Assembly: GCA_016704325.1 (NCBI GenBank)
Contig: JADJAG010000012.1
Span: 186,001-250,000 of the forward strand
Source: Chitinophagaceae bacterium
GTDB lineage: Bacteria > Bacteroidota > Bacteroidia > Chitinophagales > UBA10324
Reading direction: 5' to 3'
Length of the DNA stretch: 64,000 bases
Shown here: positions 7,077 to 15,848 of the stretch, piece after piece
How the letters are laid out: each line of letters opens with the position of its first letter
Numbering within the stretch: position 1 is the stretch's first letter
Notes under the pieces: generated by a model
The model's database searches: none
What the model saw: only the letters and a program-made list of their open reading frames with translations
What the model was told of the DNA's origin: nothing
Made by a program: the position numbers and the translations under genes

Positions 7077-10000
7077 ATGAAAAAATTAATCTACCTATTC
7101 TTACTGTTGGCAACAGGATTAACAGTAAGCACAACAAAATCATACGCTGTAGCCAATGTGAAACTGACCACCTCCTCTGTGGCAGTGACCGATTGGAACC
7201 AGGGTACCTCCAATGTGATTGTGTATCCTGTATTTATGGAAGTGACTACCGATCCGGTAACGGTGAATAACATCACTTTCACCATGACCGGCAATCATGA
7301 CAACAATGATCTTACCAATGCAGCCATTTATTTCAATGCCACTGCACCCAACCTTACGGGTGCTTCATTCCTTAATTCTACCTCTGCCGCTTTTGCTGCG
7401 CCACATCTCTATTCTGTTTCCATCAACCGGACCATTGCTGCCGGAGATGAAGGATATTTTATTGTGGTGGTATCAATCAGTGCTACCGGCACCGACAATA
7501 ATACGGTACAGATTAATGGAGATACCGATCCTGTCACTTTTGGTTACACCAGTGCTGTTATTACTGATAACCAACAAACCAATAAGGCAAAGGCACAGAA
7601 GATTCAAGCAGCCGATATTGTTCTAACCACTTCATCAGTGTCAGTGGCCGATTGGAACCAGGGTACATCCAATGTAATCATCTATCCTGTTCTAATGTCG
7701 GTAACTACCATGCCGGTTACAGCAAATAACATCACCTTCACGATGACAGGCACGCATGACAACAATGACCTTACCAATGCGGCCATTTATTTCAATGCAA
7801 CGGCACCGAATCTTACAGGAGCTTCCTTTCTAAATTCCACTTCCGCTGCATTTGCTGCACCGCATACATATTCGGTATCTATTAATCGTACGATAGCAGC
7901 CGGAGATCAGGGTTATTTCATAATTGTAGCCTCGATCAGCAGTACCGGCACAGATAACAAGACTATACAGATCAATGGACTTGACAACCCTGTTACCTTC
8001 GGATTCACCACAGCTCCCAATGTAGATAACCAGCAAACCAATAAGGCAAAGGCACAGAAGATACAAGCTGCCGATATTGTATTGACTACTTCATCAGTAC
8101 CGGTTGCTGACTGGAACCAGGGCACCTCCAATGTGATCATCTACCCGGTTTTAATGGCAGTAACTACTATGCCGGTAACTGCGAATAATATCACTTTTAC
8201 CATGACGGGTACCCATGACGCAAACGACCTTACCAATGCAGCCATTTATTTCAATGCCACTGCACCGAATCTTACAGGAGCCTCCTTTCTAAATTCCACT
8301 TCCGCTGCATTTGCTGCACCGCATACGTATTCGGTTTCCATTAATCGTACGATTGCAGCCGGAGATCAGGGTTATTTCATAATTGTAGCCTCGATCAGCA
8401 GTACCGGTACTGATAACAAGACTATACAGATCAATGGACTTGACAACCCTGTTACCTTCGGATTCACCACTGCACCCAATGTAGATAACCAGCAAACCAA
8501 TAAGGCGAAGGCACAGAAAATTCAAGCAGCCGATATTGTATTGACTACTTCATCGGTACCGGTGGCCGATTGGAATCAGGGAACATCCAATGTAATCATC
8601 TACCCGGTTCTAATGACGGTAGCTACCATGCCGGTTACAGCCAATAATATCACGTTCACAATGACAGGCACCCATGACGCAAACGACCTTACCAATGCGG
8701 CCATTTATTTCAATGCAACGGCACCGAATCTTACAGGAGCTTCCTTTTTAAATTCCACTTCCGCTGCATTTGCTGCACCACATACGTATTCGGTATCCAT
8801 TAATCGAACGATAGCAGCCGGAGACCAGGGTTATTTCATAATTGTAGCCTCGATCAGCACTACCGGCACTGATAATAAGACCGTACAGATCAATGGTGTT
8901 GACAACCCCGTTACTTTCGGATTTACCACTGCACCCAACATAGATAACCAGCAAACCAATAAGGCAAAGGCGCAGAAGATTCAAGCTGCCGATATTGTAT
9001 TGACTACTTCATCAGTACCTGTTGCTGACTGGAACCAGGGCACATCCAATGTGATCATCTACCCTGTTTTAATGGCAGTAACTACTATGCCGGTAACAGC
9101 GAATAACATCACTTTTACTATGACGGGTACCCATGACGCAAACGACCTGACCAATGCAGCGATCTATTTCAATGCCACTGCACCGAATCTGACAGGAGCG
9201 TCCTTTCTAAATTCTACATCTGCCGCATTCGCAGCACCACATACCTATTCGGTATCCATCAACCGCACTATAGTAGCGGGCGACCAGGGATACTTTATAA
9301 TTGTTGCATCGATCAGCAGTACAGGTACTGATAACAAGACTATACAGATCAATGGAACTGACAACCCCGTAACCTTCGGATTCACTACTGCTCCCAATGT
9401 AGTTAACCAGCAGTCCAACCTTGCTAAAGCACAAAAGATCCAGGCGGCTGATCTGATTTATACTACATCAACCATTTCTTCCGGAAACATTCTGCTGGGA
9501 AGCTCCAACAATATTGTGTATGCAACTTTGATGGAAGTTGCTACCATGCCGGTAACCGTGAATAACATCACCTTCACACTTTCAGGCACCCACGACAACA
9601 ATGACCTTACCAGTGCAGCCATCTACTTTAATGCCACGGCACCAAACCTTACCGGCGCTTCATTTCTAAATTCAATCTCAGCCACTTTTGCAGCACCGCA
9701 TTTATATTCAGTTTCTATTAACCGGACGATTGCAGCGGGTGATGAAGGTTATTTTATTATTGTGGTAAGCATAAATGCAACGGCTACCATCAATAATACC
9801 GTTACAATTAATGGAAGTACTAATCCGGCGACATTTGGATTTACCACGGCACCAAATGTGGTGGATAATCAAACCAACAATGCAGGTACAAAAACGATAA
9901 AGGCAGGGTCACCGAAGGCAACAGGCACCGCCACTGTTGCATTAGCAGAAATTTATCCCAACCCGGCGAATGCTTCCTTTAATTATTCCTTATCAGGAAA

Positions 10001-10196
10001 TGAGGATAAGAGCATCCTGGTGCGATTGCTGGATCAAAGTGGGAAAACAATGGTAAGTGAAAAGTTGAACATCGCTACCGGTGCGAACAATTTTAGTATG
10101 AATGTTTCTCACTTGTCGAATGGCGTTTACTACCTGTTGGTTTCAGATGAACAACAAAGCATTCGTTTAAGCAAGCAAGTCGTAGTGCAACATTAG
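7077..10196 (+). CDS. T9SS-exported protein with six 153-residue repeats
   Basis: Start chosen at 7077 (MKKLIYLFLLLATG), which gives a proper signal peptide cleaved near SYA; the upstream 27 codons are non-typical. About 1039 residues. Six tandem units of exactly 459 bp begin near 7164, 7623, 8082, 8541, 9000 and 9459. Each holds LTTSSV.VADWNQGTSN, VTANNITFTMTGTHD and LTNAAIYFNATAPNLTGASF. Units 2-5 are nearly identical in DNA, units 1 and 6 diverge. The last 75 residues (AEIYPNPANASFNY ... SNGVYYLLVSDEQQSIRLSK) are a T9SS type A sorting domain, so the protein is secreted or surface-attached. The repeats look like beta-sandwich adhesin modules; ligand unknown. Confidence 0.8.
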   Translation: MKKLIYLFLLLATGLTVSTTKSYAVANVKLTTSSVAVTDWNQGTSNVIVYPVFMEVTTDPVTVNNITFTMTGNHDNNDLTNAAIYFNATAPNLTGASFLNSTSAAFAAPHLYSVSINRTIAAGDEGYFIVVVSISATGTDNNTVQINGDTDPVTFGYTSAVITDNQQTNKAKAQKIQAADIVLTTSSVSVADWNQGTSNVIIYPVLMSVTTMPVTANNITFTMTGTHDNNDLTNAAIYFNATAPNLTGASFLNSTSAAFAAPHTYSVSINRTIAAGDQGYFIIVASISSTGTDNKTIQINGLDNPVTFGFTTAPNVDNQQTNKAKAQKIQAADIVLTTSSVPVADWNQGTSNVIIYPVLMAVTTMPVTANNITFTMTGTHDANDLTNAAIYFNATAPNLTGASFLNSTSAAFAAPHTYSVSINRTIAAGDQGYFIIVASISSTGTDNKTIQINGLDNPVTFGFTTAPNVDNQQTNKAKAQKIQAADIVLTTSSVPVADWNQGTSNVIIYPVLMTVATMPVTANNITFTMTGTHDANDLTNAAIYFNATAPNLTGASFLNSTSAAFAAPHTYSVSINRTIAAGDQGYFIIVASISTTGTDNKTVQINGVDNPVTFGFTTAPNIDNQQTNKAKAQKIQAADIVLTTSSVPVADWNQGTSNVIIYPVLMAVTTMPVTANNITFTMTGTHDANDLTNAAIYFNATAPNLTGASFLNSTSAAFAAPHTYSVSINRTIVAGDQGYFIIVASISSTGTDNKTIQINGTDNPVTFGFTTAPNVVNQQSNLAKAQKIQAADLIYTTSTISSGNILLGSSNNIVYATLMEVATMPVTVNNITFTLSGTHDNNDLTSAAIYFNATAPNLTGASFLNSISATFAAPHLYSVSINRTIAAGDEGYFIIVVSINATATINNTVTINGSTNPATFGFTTAPNVVDNQTNNAGTKTIKAGSPKATGTATVALAEIYPNPANASFNYSLSGNEDKSILVRLLDQSGKTMVSEKLNIATGANNFSMNVSHLSNGVYYLLVSDEQQSIRLSKQVVVQH

Positions 10197-10217
10197 TATT
10201 CATATTCTGAAAATTCT

Positions 10218-10250
10218 AAGCTGCTGTTTCATTATCCGGAACAGCAGCTT
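10218..10250 (+). terminator. Probable intrinsic terminator of the repeat-protein gene
   Basis: Arms AAGCTGCTGTT (10218-10228) and AACAGCAGCTT (10240-10250) are perfectly complementary around an 11-base loop and are followed by TATCATTTAT. The hairpin begins 22 bases after the stop codon. Confidence 0.6.
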
Positions 10251-10380
10251 TATCATTTATGAATGTAGTTACAGTGGGTGCACGACAAATTGGATATAGA
10301 TTATTGGGTGTTGAAATTGAGTATTTGAGTATTTGAGTAATGTGAGTAAACCAGCGTAGTGATTACAGAATAGCAATTGA

Positions 10381-10487
10381 TCGGCTTCGCCGCAGCAATT
10401 TAACCATTTAACCATTTAACCATTTAACCATTTAACCATTTAGCAATTTAACCATTTAGCAGTTTAACCATTTAACAATTTAACCCA
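10381..10487. repeat. Octamer tandem repeat (AACCATTT) block
   Basis: About a dozen tandem copies of AACCATTT and close variants (AACAATTT, AGCAGTTT), preceded by GGCTTCGCCGCAGCAATTT. The same composite in reverse orientation occurs at 58853-59083. It is an intergenic low-complexity satellite with no open frame of interest. The rest of 10251-10380 holds nothing I recognise. Confidence 0.75.
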
Positions 10488-10650
10488 CCAATCATTGCCT
10501 GACATGATGAACGAATTATTGTACACACTATGAAGATCATAGAGTAAAACACGATGGAGGAAGAATTGATAGTTCAGTTTAGCAAGAAACAGCAAATCCG
10601 GCATAGTGCCTTCTTCATGGTAAAATTGATCTGGAACAGCAGCATGATGG

Positions 10651-10686
10651 TAAAAGCAAAAAGCCACTCCCTTGCGGAAATGGCTT
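10651..10686 (-). terminator. Probable intrinsic terminator of the downstream-reading lipoprotein gene
   Basis: On the minus strand, AAGCCATTTCC, loop GCAAG and a GGAGTGGCTT arm are followed by TTTGCTTTTA. The hairpin begins about 20 bases after the stop codon of the gene at 10708-11622. Confidence 0.6.
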
Positions 10687-10707
10687 AATGCTTTTCAAGA
10701 ACCAAAC

Positions 10708-11622
10708 TCAATTAATCTTAACTACCGGGCAGTTAACCAGCGCTGCATCAGGTACCATGATGTTGGCGGAAACGGCATCAGTAAGGTTCATCACGTTGTT
10801 GAACTCAGCATTGTCATACATATTCACGGACCATAACGGAGAGTATGCGGCATCAGCAGGAAGGGTAGCCAGCACATTATGGGTGAGTGCGGATCCTGTT
10901 TCAGTCACGAAGCCTGATGGAGGACCACCATTGGGTTGATCAGGGTTAATATTAAATGTCACATAAATTGGTGATACAGGAACTGATCCATTGCCCGTTG
11001 TGGTTATTGCCTTTTCCTCAAAGTTGAAATAAAATACGGCCTGGTCTTTATACCATCCCTGCATGGCACCGAATGCACCACTATTGAGGTTCAGCGCTGC
11101 AGTAGATCCTTCAGGCACAACCGGACAATTTACAATCATGTTGGTTATTTCTGTAGCATAACCTTTTTCTACAATGCCTGAATAGCTGGAAACAGAATTG
11201 GCTGTATAATCATCAGGCACCGTTACTTTCACTACCTGCCAGAAATCATTGTAACCCGCCTCACCTGGAATCACATTAATGATGTTGAGCTGGCCGGCTA
11301 CCGGTGTACTCTCTCCGGCTTTGAACAATACCCAGATTGGAGCAGGTGTTGTGGGCTGTACATCAAAGTTATAGTACCAGACAATTTCTCCGTTGGGTCC
11401 AAACCCTTGAGTGATAAATGGCGCCTGATCCATGTTGATGGGTGCATTGGCTGCGGGAAATTCTGTTCCGGTGCGGACAAACAAATGACCTGCTGTGGCA
11501 CTGAACCGATCAATACTTACCCTGCTAGCTGTTGCAGGATCATTTACAATTATCGCTTCTTCTTTCTTGCAGGAAGCAAGCGCCGTAACCAGGATGATGG
11601 AAAAAATGAGTGTGTTCTTCAT
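10708..11622 (-). CDS. Lipoprotein with duplicated beta domain
   Basis: 304 residues. The signal peptide MKNTLIFSIILVTALASCKKEE has a clear lipobox and Cys near residue 18. The mature part appears internally duplicated: GYNDFWQVVKVTVPDDY near residues 124-140 corresponds to AYSPLWSVNMYDNAEF near 259-274, each followed by a conserved NCPVV (near 165 and 297). Similar secreted beta-domain proteins occur in bacteria and archaea but I cannot name a function. It is a monocistronic gene ended by a hairpin and is not obviously linked to the two-component system next to it. Confidence 0.6.
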   Translation of the reverse strand: MKNTLIFSIILVTALASCKKEEAIIVNDPATASRVSIDRFSATAGHLFVRTGTEFPAANAPINMDQAPFITQGFGPNGEIVWYYNFDVQPTTPAPIWVLFKAGESTPVAGQLNIINVIPGEAGYNDFWQVVKVTVPDDYTANSVSSYSGIVEKGYATEITNMIVNCPVVPEGSTAALNLNSGAFGAMQGWYKDQAVFYFNFEEKAITTTGNGSVPVSPIYVTFNINPDQPNGGPPSGFVTETGSALTHNVLATLPADAAYSPLWSVNMYDNAEFNNVMNLTDAVSANIMVPDAALVNCPVVKIN

Positions 11623-11729
11623 ATCGTTTATTTTTCAGCAAAGGAAGCCGGTACTTATCACGAATGATTAACAGAACTGTAGCAAATGCATCAATGTTTC
11701 ATGTCAGTTGTTCCATTACAACAGATATA

Positions 11730-13202
11730 CTATTGTATCTTATATACAGGCAATTGAAATGAAAAGGTAGTTCCCTTGTCCGGTTTGCTGTGCACGGAAA
11801 TAGTAGTTTCATGCAAGTCTATAATCTTTTTGACAATAGCAAGGCCCAGACCTGAACTTTTCTCTTTTTGACCCGGATTGGTTTTATAATAAAACCTGTC
11901 GAAGATGTGCGGAAGGTCTTCTTCAGCAATGCCTGCACCGGTGTCTGTTATATTTACTTCAACAGCATGTTGTAATTGGTTTACTTCTACGGTAATGAGG
12001 TCGCCGGCACTACAAAATTTTACCGCATTGTCGATGATATTCTGTAAGGCGCGATCTATGAGCGCAATATCGGCATATACCAATGGCTGATCCTTTGACA
12101 ATACCGTGTTGATGCTCACCCCTTTTTGCTGCGCGATCAGGCGATACTGGCTCACAACATCCTGCACCAGTTCGCCAATAGAAAGCGCTTCCGGTTTTGG
12201 CTTTCTTTCATTGGCTTCCATTTTGGACAACTCAAAAAGATCATCCACGAGTTTTTTCAGGTGTGAAGAGTTATTGATGATAATCTGCACATATTTTTCG
12301 GCATCACTCTGTTGCAACTGATCCTTTTTGAGCATCAAAGTTTCTGCATACCCATGTATGGAAGAAATGGGTGTACGCAGATCATGGGAAATATTGGCAA
12401 TAAGTTCTCTCCGTAATTTCTCTACTCCTTTTATTTCTTCAATATTCGATTGTATGGTGCCGGCCATTTCATTAAATGCCGTAGTAAGGGTACAGAGTTC
12501 TCCCGTTGATTTAATTTTGATCCGTGACTTGAAGTCTCCTTCCCGGAATCTTCGAACACCATCAGTGATGATTCTGAGTTTACGGGTGATGAGATAAAGT
12601 GACAACAAACCGATCAATGCAGTTGCAATAAGGATGATGAGCATCGAGCGTACACCAAGTTTCAAAATGTAGCTGCCCATAACCGTAGTTGCTGCTGATA
12701 CATATTCCTGGCTGGCTAGGATGATATAGATATAGCCTTTCAAATGACCATTCTCCTTAACTGCTGCAGCGGAAAACACTTTTTGCTCACCCGGATTTCT
12801 GGGGTCATCTCCCAAAATGGTATGCTGATAATTGCTATCTGCAATAAATTCCCTGACCGGTGCCAGGGTGATCTCTTCCAGTTGAACTTCTTTATAGGGG
12901 GCAACATACGTGAGAATCTTTCCGAGTGTATCCAGCAGGTATACTTCTACAGCAGGGTTGATGACCATCATCGAGTGCATGATATGCTGTATGGCTTCTT
13001 CATTAATAGAGTCGTTCAAAAAAGGTGAAATCTCCTTAACGGTATGAGAGGCCATGGAGAAATTCAGTTTCTGATTCACTTCATCATAGTATTTCTGTGC
13101 AGAAACTATGGACAGGTTCATGTAAATACCTGTTATCAGCAACAGGGCCAACAGGAAAACAAGTGAAATACGGAAGTACAGGGAAGAAAGGAAACTGTTC
13201 AT
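11730..13202 (-). CDS. Sensor histidine kinase
   Basis: Start taken at the ATG at 13202 (MNSFLSSLYFRIS), 13 bases past the response regulator stop; an ATG at 13229 overlaps that gene. About 490 residues. TM1 lies near residues 8-30, followed by a periplasmic sensing domain (about 31-180), TM2 near 185-207 and a HAMP linker (RRFREGDFKSRIKI). The HisKA has the phospho-acceptor His in NISHDLRTPISSIHGY, and the HATPase has N box IDNAVKFC, G1 DTGAGIAEEDLPHIFDRFYY and G2 SSGLGLAIVKKI. All catalytic boxes are present. Together with the regulator just upstream it forms a two-component system; the stimulus is unknown. Confidence 0.93.
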   Translation of the reverse strand: MNSFLSSLYFRISLVFLLALLLITGIYMNLSIVSAQKYYDEVNQKLNFSMASHTVKEISPFLNDSINEEAIQHIMHSMMVINPAVEVYLLDTLGKILTYVAPYKEVQLEEITLAPVREFIADSNYQHTILGDDPRNPGEQKVFSAAAVKENGHLKGYIYIILASQEYVSAATTVMGSYILKLGVRSMLIILIATALIGLLSLYLITRKLRIITDGVRRFREGDFKSRIKIKSTGELCTLTTAFNEMAGTIQSNIEEIKGVEKLRRELIANISHDLRTPISSIHGYAETLMLKKDQLQQSDAEKYVQIIINNSSHLKKLVDDLFELSKMEANERKPKPEALSIGELVQDVVSQYRLIAQQKGVSINTVLSKDQPLVYADIALIDRALQNIIDNAVKFCSAGDLITVEVNQLQHAVEVNITDTGAGIAEEDLPHIFDRFYYKTNPGQKEKSSGLGLAIVKKIIDLHETTISVHSKPDKGTTFSFQLPVYKIQ

Positions 13203-13215
13203 GGTAACATGATAT

Positions 13216-13911
13216 TTACATTTGGTCATTAAACCGATAACCTACTCCCCAGGTGGTGAGAATATACTTCGGATCATTTAAATCGGCTTCCACCTTAACC
13301 CGAAGCCTGTTGATGTGCGAGTTTACTGTGTGCTCGTAGCCTTCATACTCGTAACCCCAAACGAGGTTCAACAATCGCTGCCTGCTATAGGTAGTACCGG
13401 GATGTGAGGCAAGCAAGGAAAGCAGCTCGAATTCTTTTGGAGTAAGTTCAAGCCTCACACCTTTCATGGTCACTTTTCTTTTGTCGAGGTCTATCAACAT
13501 TTCATGCCTCGTTAAAATTGTTTTCCCATCAACCTCTGCCATAGTATTGGTTCTTCTGAACAATCCCTTCACTCTCGCCTGCAGTTCACGGATGCTGAAA
13601 GGTTTGGTCATGTAGTCGTCAGCACCCGTTTCCAGTCCCAATACTTTATCAATCTCTTCCGATCTAGCCGTCAGCATGAGAATCGGCACATTGGGCCTTT
13701 CATGTCGCAACCGACGGCAAATTTCCAGGCCATCCATGCCGGGCAGCATTACATCAAGCAGGTAAAGATCAAACGACTCAGCTATAGCAATCTGATAACC
13801 ATCAAGTCCATCGCCGGCAATCGTAACCTCACAATCTAAATCCTTCAAATGAAGTTCCAGTAATTCCGCGATGTTGCTGTCGTCTTCTACAATAAGAACT
13901 CTTTTTGACAT
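13216..13911 (-). CDS. OmpR/PhoB-family response regulator
   Basis: 231 residues. The receiver domain carries the acidic pocket ED(D) at residues 9-11, the phospho-acceptor Asp53 (LLDVMLPG), the switch Thr81 and Lys103 (TKPFS). The C-terminal winged helix (YSRQRLLNLVWGYEYEGYEH ... YILTTWGVGYRF) binds DNA. It is first in the operon with the histidine kinase and would be phosphorylated by it. Targets cannot be read from the sequence. Neighbours on either side are envelope proteins, so an envelope-related role is possible but only inferred. Confidence 0.95.
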   Translation of the reverse strand: MSKRVLIVEDDSNIAELLELHLKDLDCEVTIAGDGLDGYQIAIAESFDLYLLDVMLPGMDGLEICRRLRHERPNVPILMLTARSEEIDKVLGLETGADDYMTKPFSIRELQARVKGLFRRTNTMAEVDGKTILTRHEMLIDLDKRKVTMKGVRLELTPKEFELLSLLASHPGTTYSRQRLLNLVWGYEYEGYEHTVNSHINRLRVKVEADLNDPKYILTTWGVGYRFNDQM

Positions 13912-13969
13912 ACTTTGATATTACGAAGCGTTGCAGGTATTTCAGAAAATACCAGCGTAAGTCGGATGA

Positions 13970-14464
13970 TTAATGCAGATCAAAGGTGAGTACGAGATCA
14001 CGATTCGGATTACCTGAATGACAGGAGATGCAGCCATTACCTTTTTTATCGCTGCTGAACGTGACATTGCCATCGGGCGTAAACTCGGCCCATTCATAAC
14101 CACTTCCGGCTAACGGTGAAGTGGGATTCTTTTTCATAATTGCATAGAGTTCAAGTGGGCCTGTGGCCGAAGAAAATATCTCCTTTACGATCACGGCGCC
14201 ATCAGGAAATGTGTTTCCTGAAGGCAGCTTTCCATCGCTACCCAAAGCCTGTTGCGCGATAGTATTGAACCTTACTCTTTCAAAACCATGCGGACTGTTT
14301 CCGACAGCAGCTGTAATTCCGGGTGTACCTGTATAATAAGTATAACCACTTCCGTTAATCTCATTCCAGAGTGTCGCATCAATTTCTTCTTCTTCCTTCT
14401 TGCATGACTGTGCAAGCGATGCAATGCCAACAATCAAAGCTGCATAGGTTAACCACTTTTTCAT
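13970..14464 (-). CDS. Cytochrome P460-like c-type lipoprotein
   Basis: 164 residues. The signal MKKWLTYAALIVGIASLAQSCKKEEEE has lipobox Cys near residue 21. Near the C-terminus CISCHSG (about residues 147-153) is a CxxCH haem c attachment site, in the position used by the cytochrome P460 family (short beta-sheet proteins with a single C-terminal haem). The preceding VRFNTIAQQAL, GAVIVKEIF and YEWAEFTPDGN segments fit that family. P460 proteins oxidise hydroxylamine or act in nitrogen-oxide and peroxide chemistry; function here is not established. It lies 15 bases after the Omp28-like gene and is probably co-transcribed with it. Confidence 0.7.
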   Translation of the reverse strand: MKKWLTYAALIVGIASLAQSCKKEEEEIDATLWNEINGSGYTYYTGTPGITAAVGNSPHGFERVRFNTIAQQALGSDGKLPSGNTFPDGAVIVKEIFSSATGPLELYAIMKKNPTSPLAGSGYEWAEFTPDGNVTFSSDKKGNGCISCHSGNPNRDLVLTFDLH

Positions 14465-14479
14465 CTGGTATTCTTTTGT

Positions 14480-15499
14480 TTATTTGGAAACAATTAGTCT
14501 TTTGGAAGTCGTAGCTGTTGAATTGCTCACCTGCACAACATATACCCCGGCAGGCATAAAACCTGCATTAACAATTAGAGAGGTGTTTTCTGTGTTGGTT
14601 TCATACATGATCCGGCCATTTATATCAAATATATTCACTCTGGTAACCTCATTTGAATTGTACAATCGTATCGTAAAATTATCAGTCGTAATATTTGGAA
14701 ACAAGTCAAACAATACATCACTTTTTTCTGCCGGTGTTGCCAGTCCGGTCGAAATCTCCGGTGCTGAAATCTCTGCCTGGTATACCTCTTTAGTTGCGGT
14801 ATTCTGCACAAATGCCACCACGCGAAGCTGACTCAGATCCTTGAAATTGTCAGCAGTCCAGGTTAAGGAAACCTCATTGGTTTCGTTTAATCCGGTATTG
14901 AGGAGAACGGTTCCTGTCTCATCAGGCAGCATCCTCCTGACCACCCATGGATATGCTGATTCGCTGTTATTTCCCGGAGAAGCGGCATAGCTGCTTTTTA
15001 ATACATTCTTCTCGGTAACAACTACCATCGCATTCAGCGGCTGACCGGCATTGCCGGCATCAATGGAAGTGAAGCTGATATTCAAACTCACCATCTTATC
15101 TGATAGCTGACTGCTGTTAAAACTGATGCTGTAACGTGGAGCAATAGCAGCCCGGTTGGTGATGGTAGAAGACAGTACCGGTACCAGGTTTCCTGAGAAA
15201 TAGTTTCCATCAACCCTTGAAGTAGGTACACTGAAAACATTATAGTAATCAACCCGCTGATCTGACTGATACGAATTTTCATGATACATGGAATCGTTAT
15301 AAGGGAAGGGTACATGGTACGACAACATCAGCACTTCATCAGGGTTGTCATTTACATAGTCAGCAACAACGGGAGTGTTGCCGGCGCAGTTTGGACATCC
15401 GCTGTTGGTAAACTGCTCTACCAGCACTTTGCGTTGAGCAAGTACAGAAAATTGAATTGCAAGGGTGAACAATAATGAAGTGAGAAATATTCTTTTCAT
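14480..15499 (-). CDS. Omp28-related thioredoxin-like protein with T9SS domain
   Basis: Start taken at 15499 (MKRIFLTSLLFTLAIQ), giving a normal signal peptide; about 339 residues. Directly after it comes KVLVEQFTNSGCPNCAGNTP, a thioredoxin-fold opening with a CxxC pair as in Omp28 proteins, followed by long beta stretches. The C-terminal 80 residues (FDLFPNITTDNFTIRLYN ... MPAGVYVVQVSNSTATTSKR) are a T9SS sorting domain. It should be exported and could handle thiols outside the cell. A Bacteroidota -7 box sits 19 bases upstream. Downstream is the c-type cytochrome, whose haem attachment also needs reduced thiols; a link is speculation. Confidence 0.82.
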   Translation of the reverse strand: MKRIFLTSLLFTLAIQFSVLAQRKVLVEQFTNSGCPNCAGNTPVVADYVNDNPDEVLMLSYHVPFPYNDSMYHENSYQSDQRVDYYNVFSVPTSRVDGNYFSGNLVPVLSSTITNRAAIAPRYSISFNSSQLSDKMVSLNISFTSIDAGNAGQPLNAMVVVTEKNVLKSSYAASPGNNSESAYPWVVRRMLPDETGTVLLNTGLNETNEVSLTWTADNFKDLSQLRVVAFVQNTATKEVYQAEISAPEISTGLATPAEKSDVLFDLFPNITTDNFTIRLYNSNEVTRVNIFDINGRIMYETNTENTSLIVNAGFMPAGVYVVQVSNSTATTSKRLIVSK

Positions 15500-15517
15500 G
15501 GATTTGGTTTTCACGCA

Positions 15518-15525
15518 CAAACGTA
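15518..15525 (-). promoter_or_regulatory. Bacteroidota -7 promoter box for the Omp28-like operon
   Basis: On the minus strand the sequence is TACGTTTG, a perfect TAnnTTTG match, which puts transcription start a few bases further on and leaves a leader of about a dozen bases before the ATG at 15499. A T-rich TTTTTG lies about 25 bases upstream as a possible -33 element. Confidence 0.55.
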
Positions 15526-15848
15526 GGGTGAAGTTATTACAGAAGTATCACAAAAAGCGAACAAAGCATTGGCTTTTCAGGCATATAGTACAAATTTCAC
15601 GGTGTTTTGTTTGGATGTTAGTTTGATCAGTATCAAAAAAAGGGCCTTTCAACTGAGTTATAGCAAAAGCAAACTGTACTTTAACAATGGTTCCAAAGGA
15701 ATGTCATCTTACTATCAAATCAAAGAAAATCCTTTATGTCTCCAAAGTGATGAAAGATCACTTTGTAATCTAAAGGAGAGTACAGAAATACAGCTTCGGA
15801 GCATATCCTGCTAAGCAAAAAAGCTATATTCATGCGCTGTTTTTAGTT

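Noticed and set aside
7091..9434. Series of open frames opposite the repeat protein
   Set aside because: They recur with the 459-bp period on the other strand and are shadows of the repeat units.
7164..9890. Regularly spaced repeats as a CRISPR array
   Set aside because: The period is 459 bp and the repeats are coding throughout; there are no short repeats with unique spacers and no cas genes.
10464..10667. Minus-strand open frame of 67 codons
   Set aside because: It runs through the octamer repeat and a terminator hairpin and has no recognisable motif.
15569..15814. Plus-strand open frame of 81 codons before the S41 peptidase
   Set aside because: Composition is unlike a real protein, no motif, and it lies in the expected promoter region.
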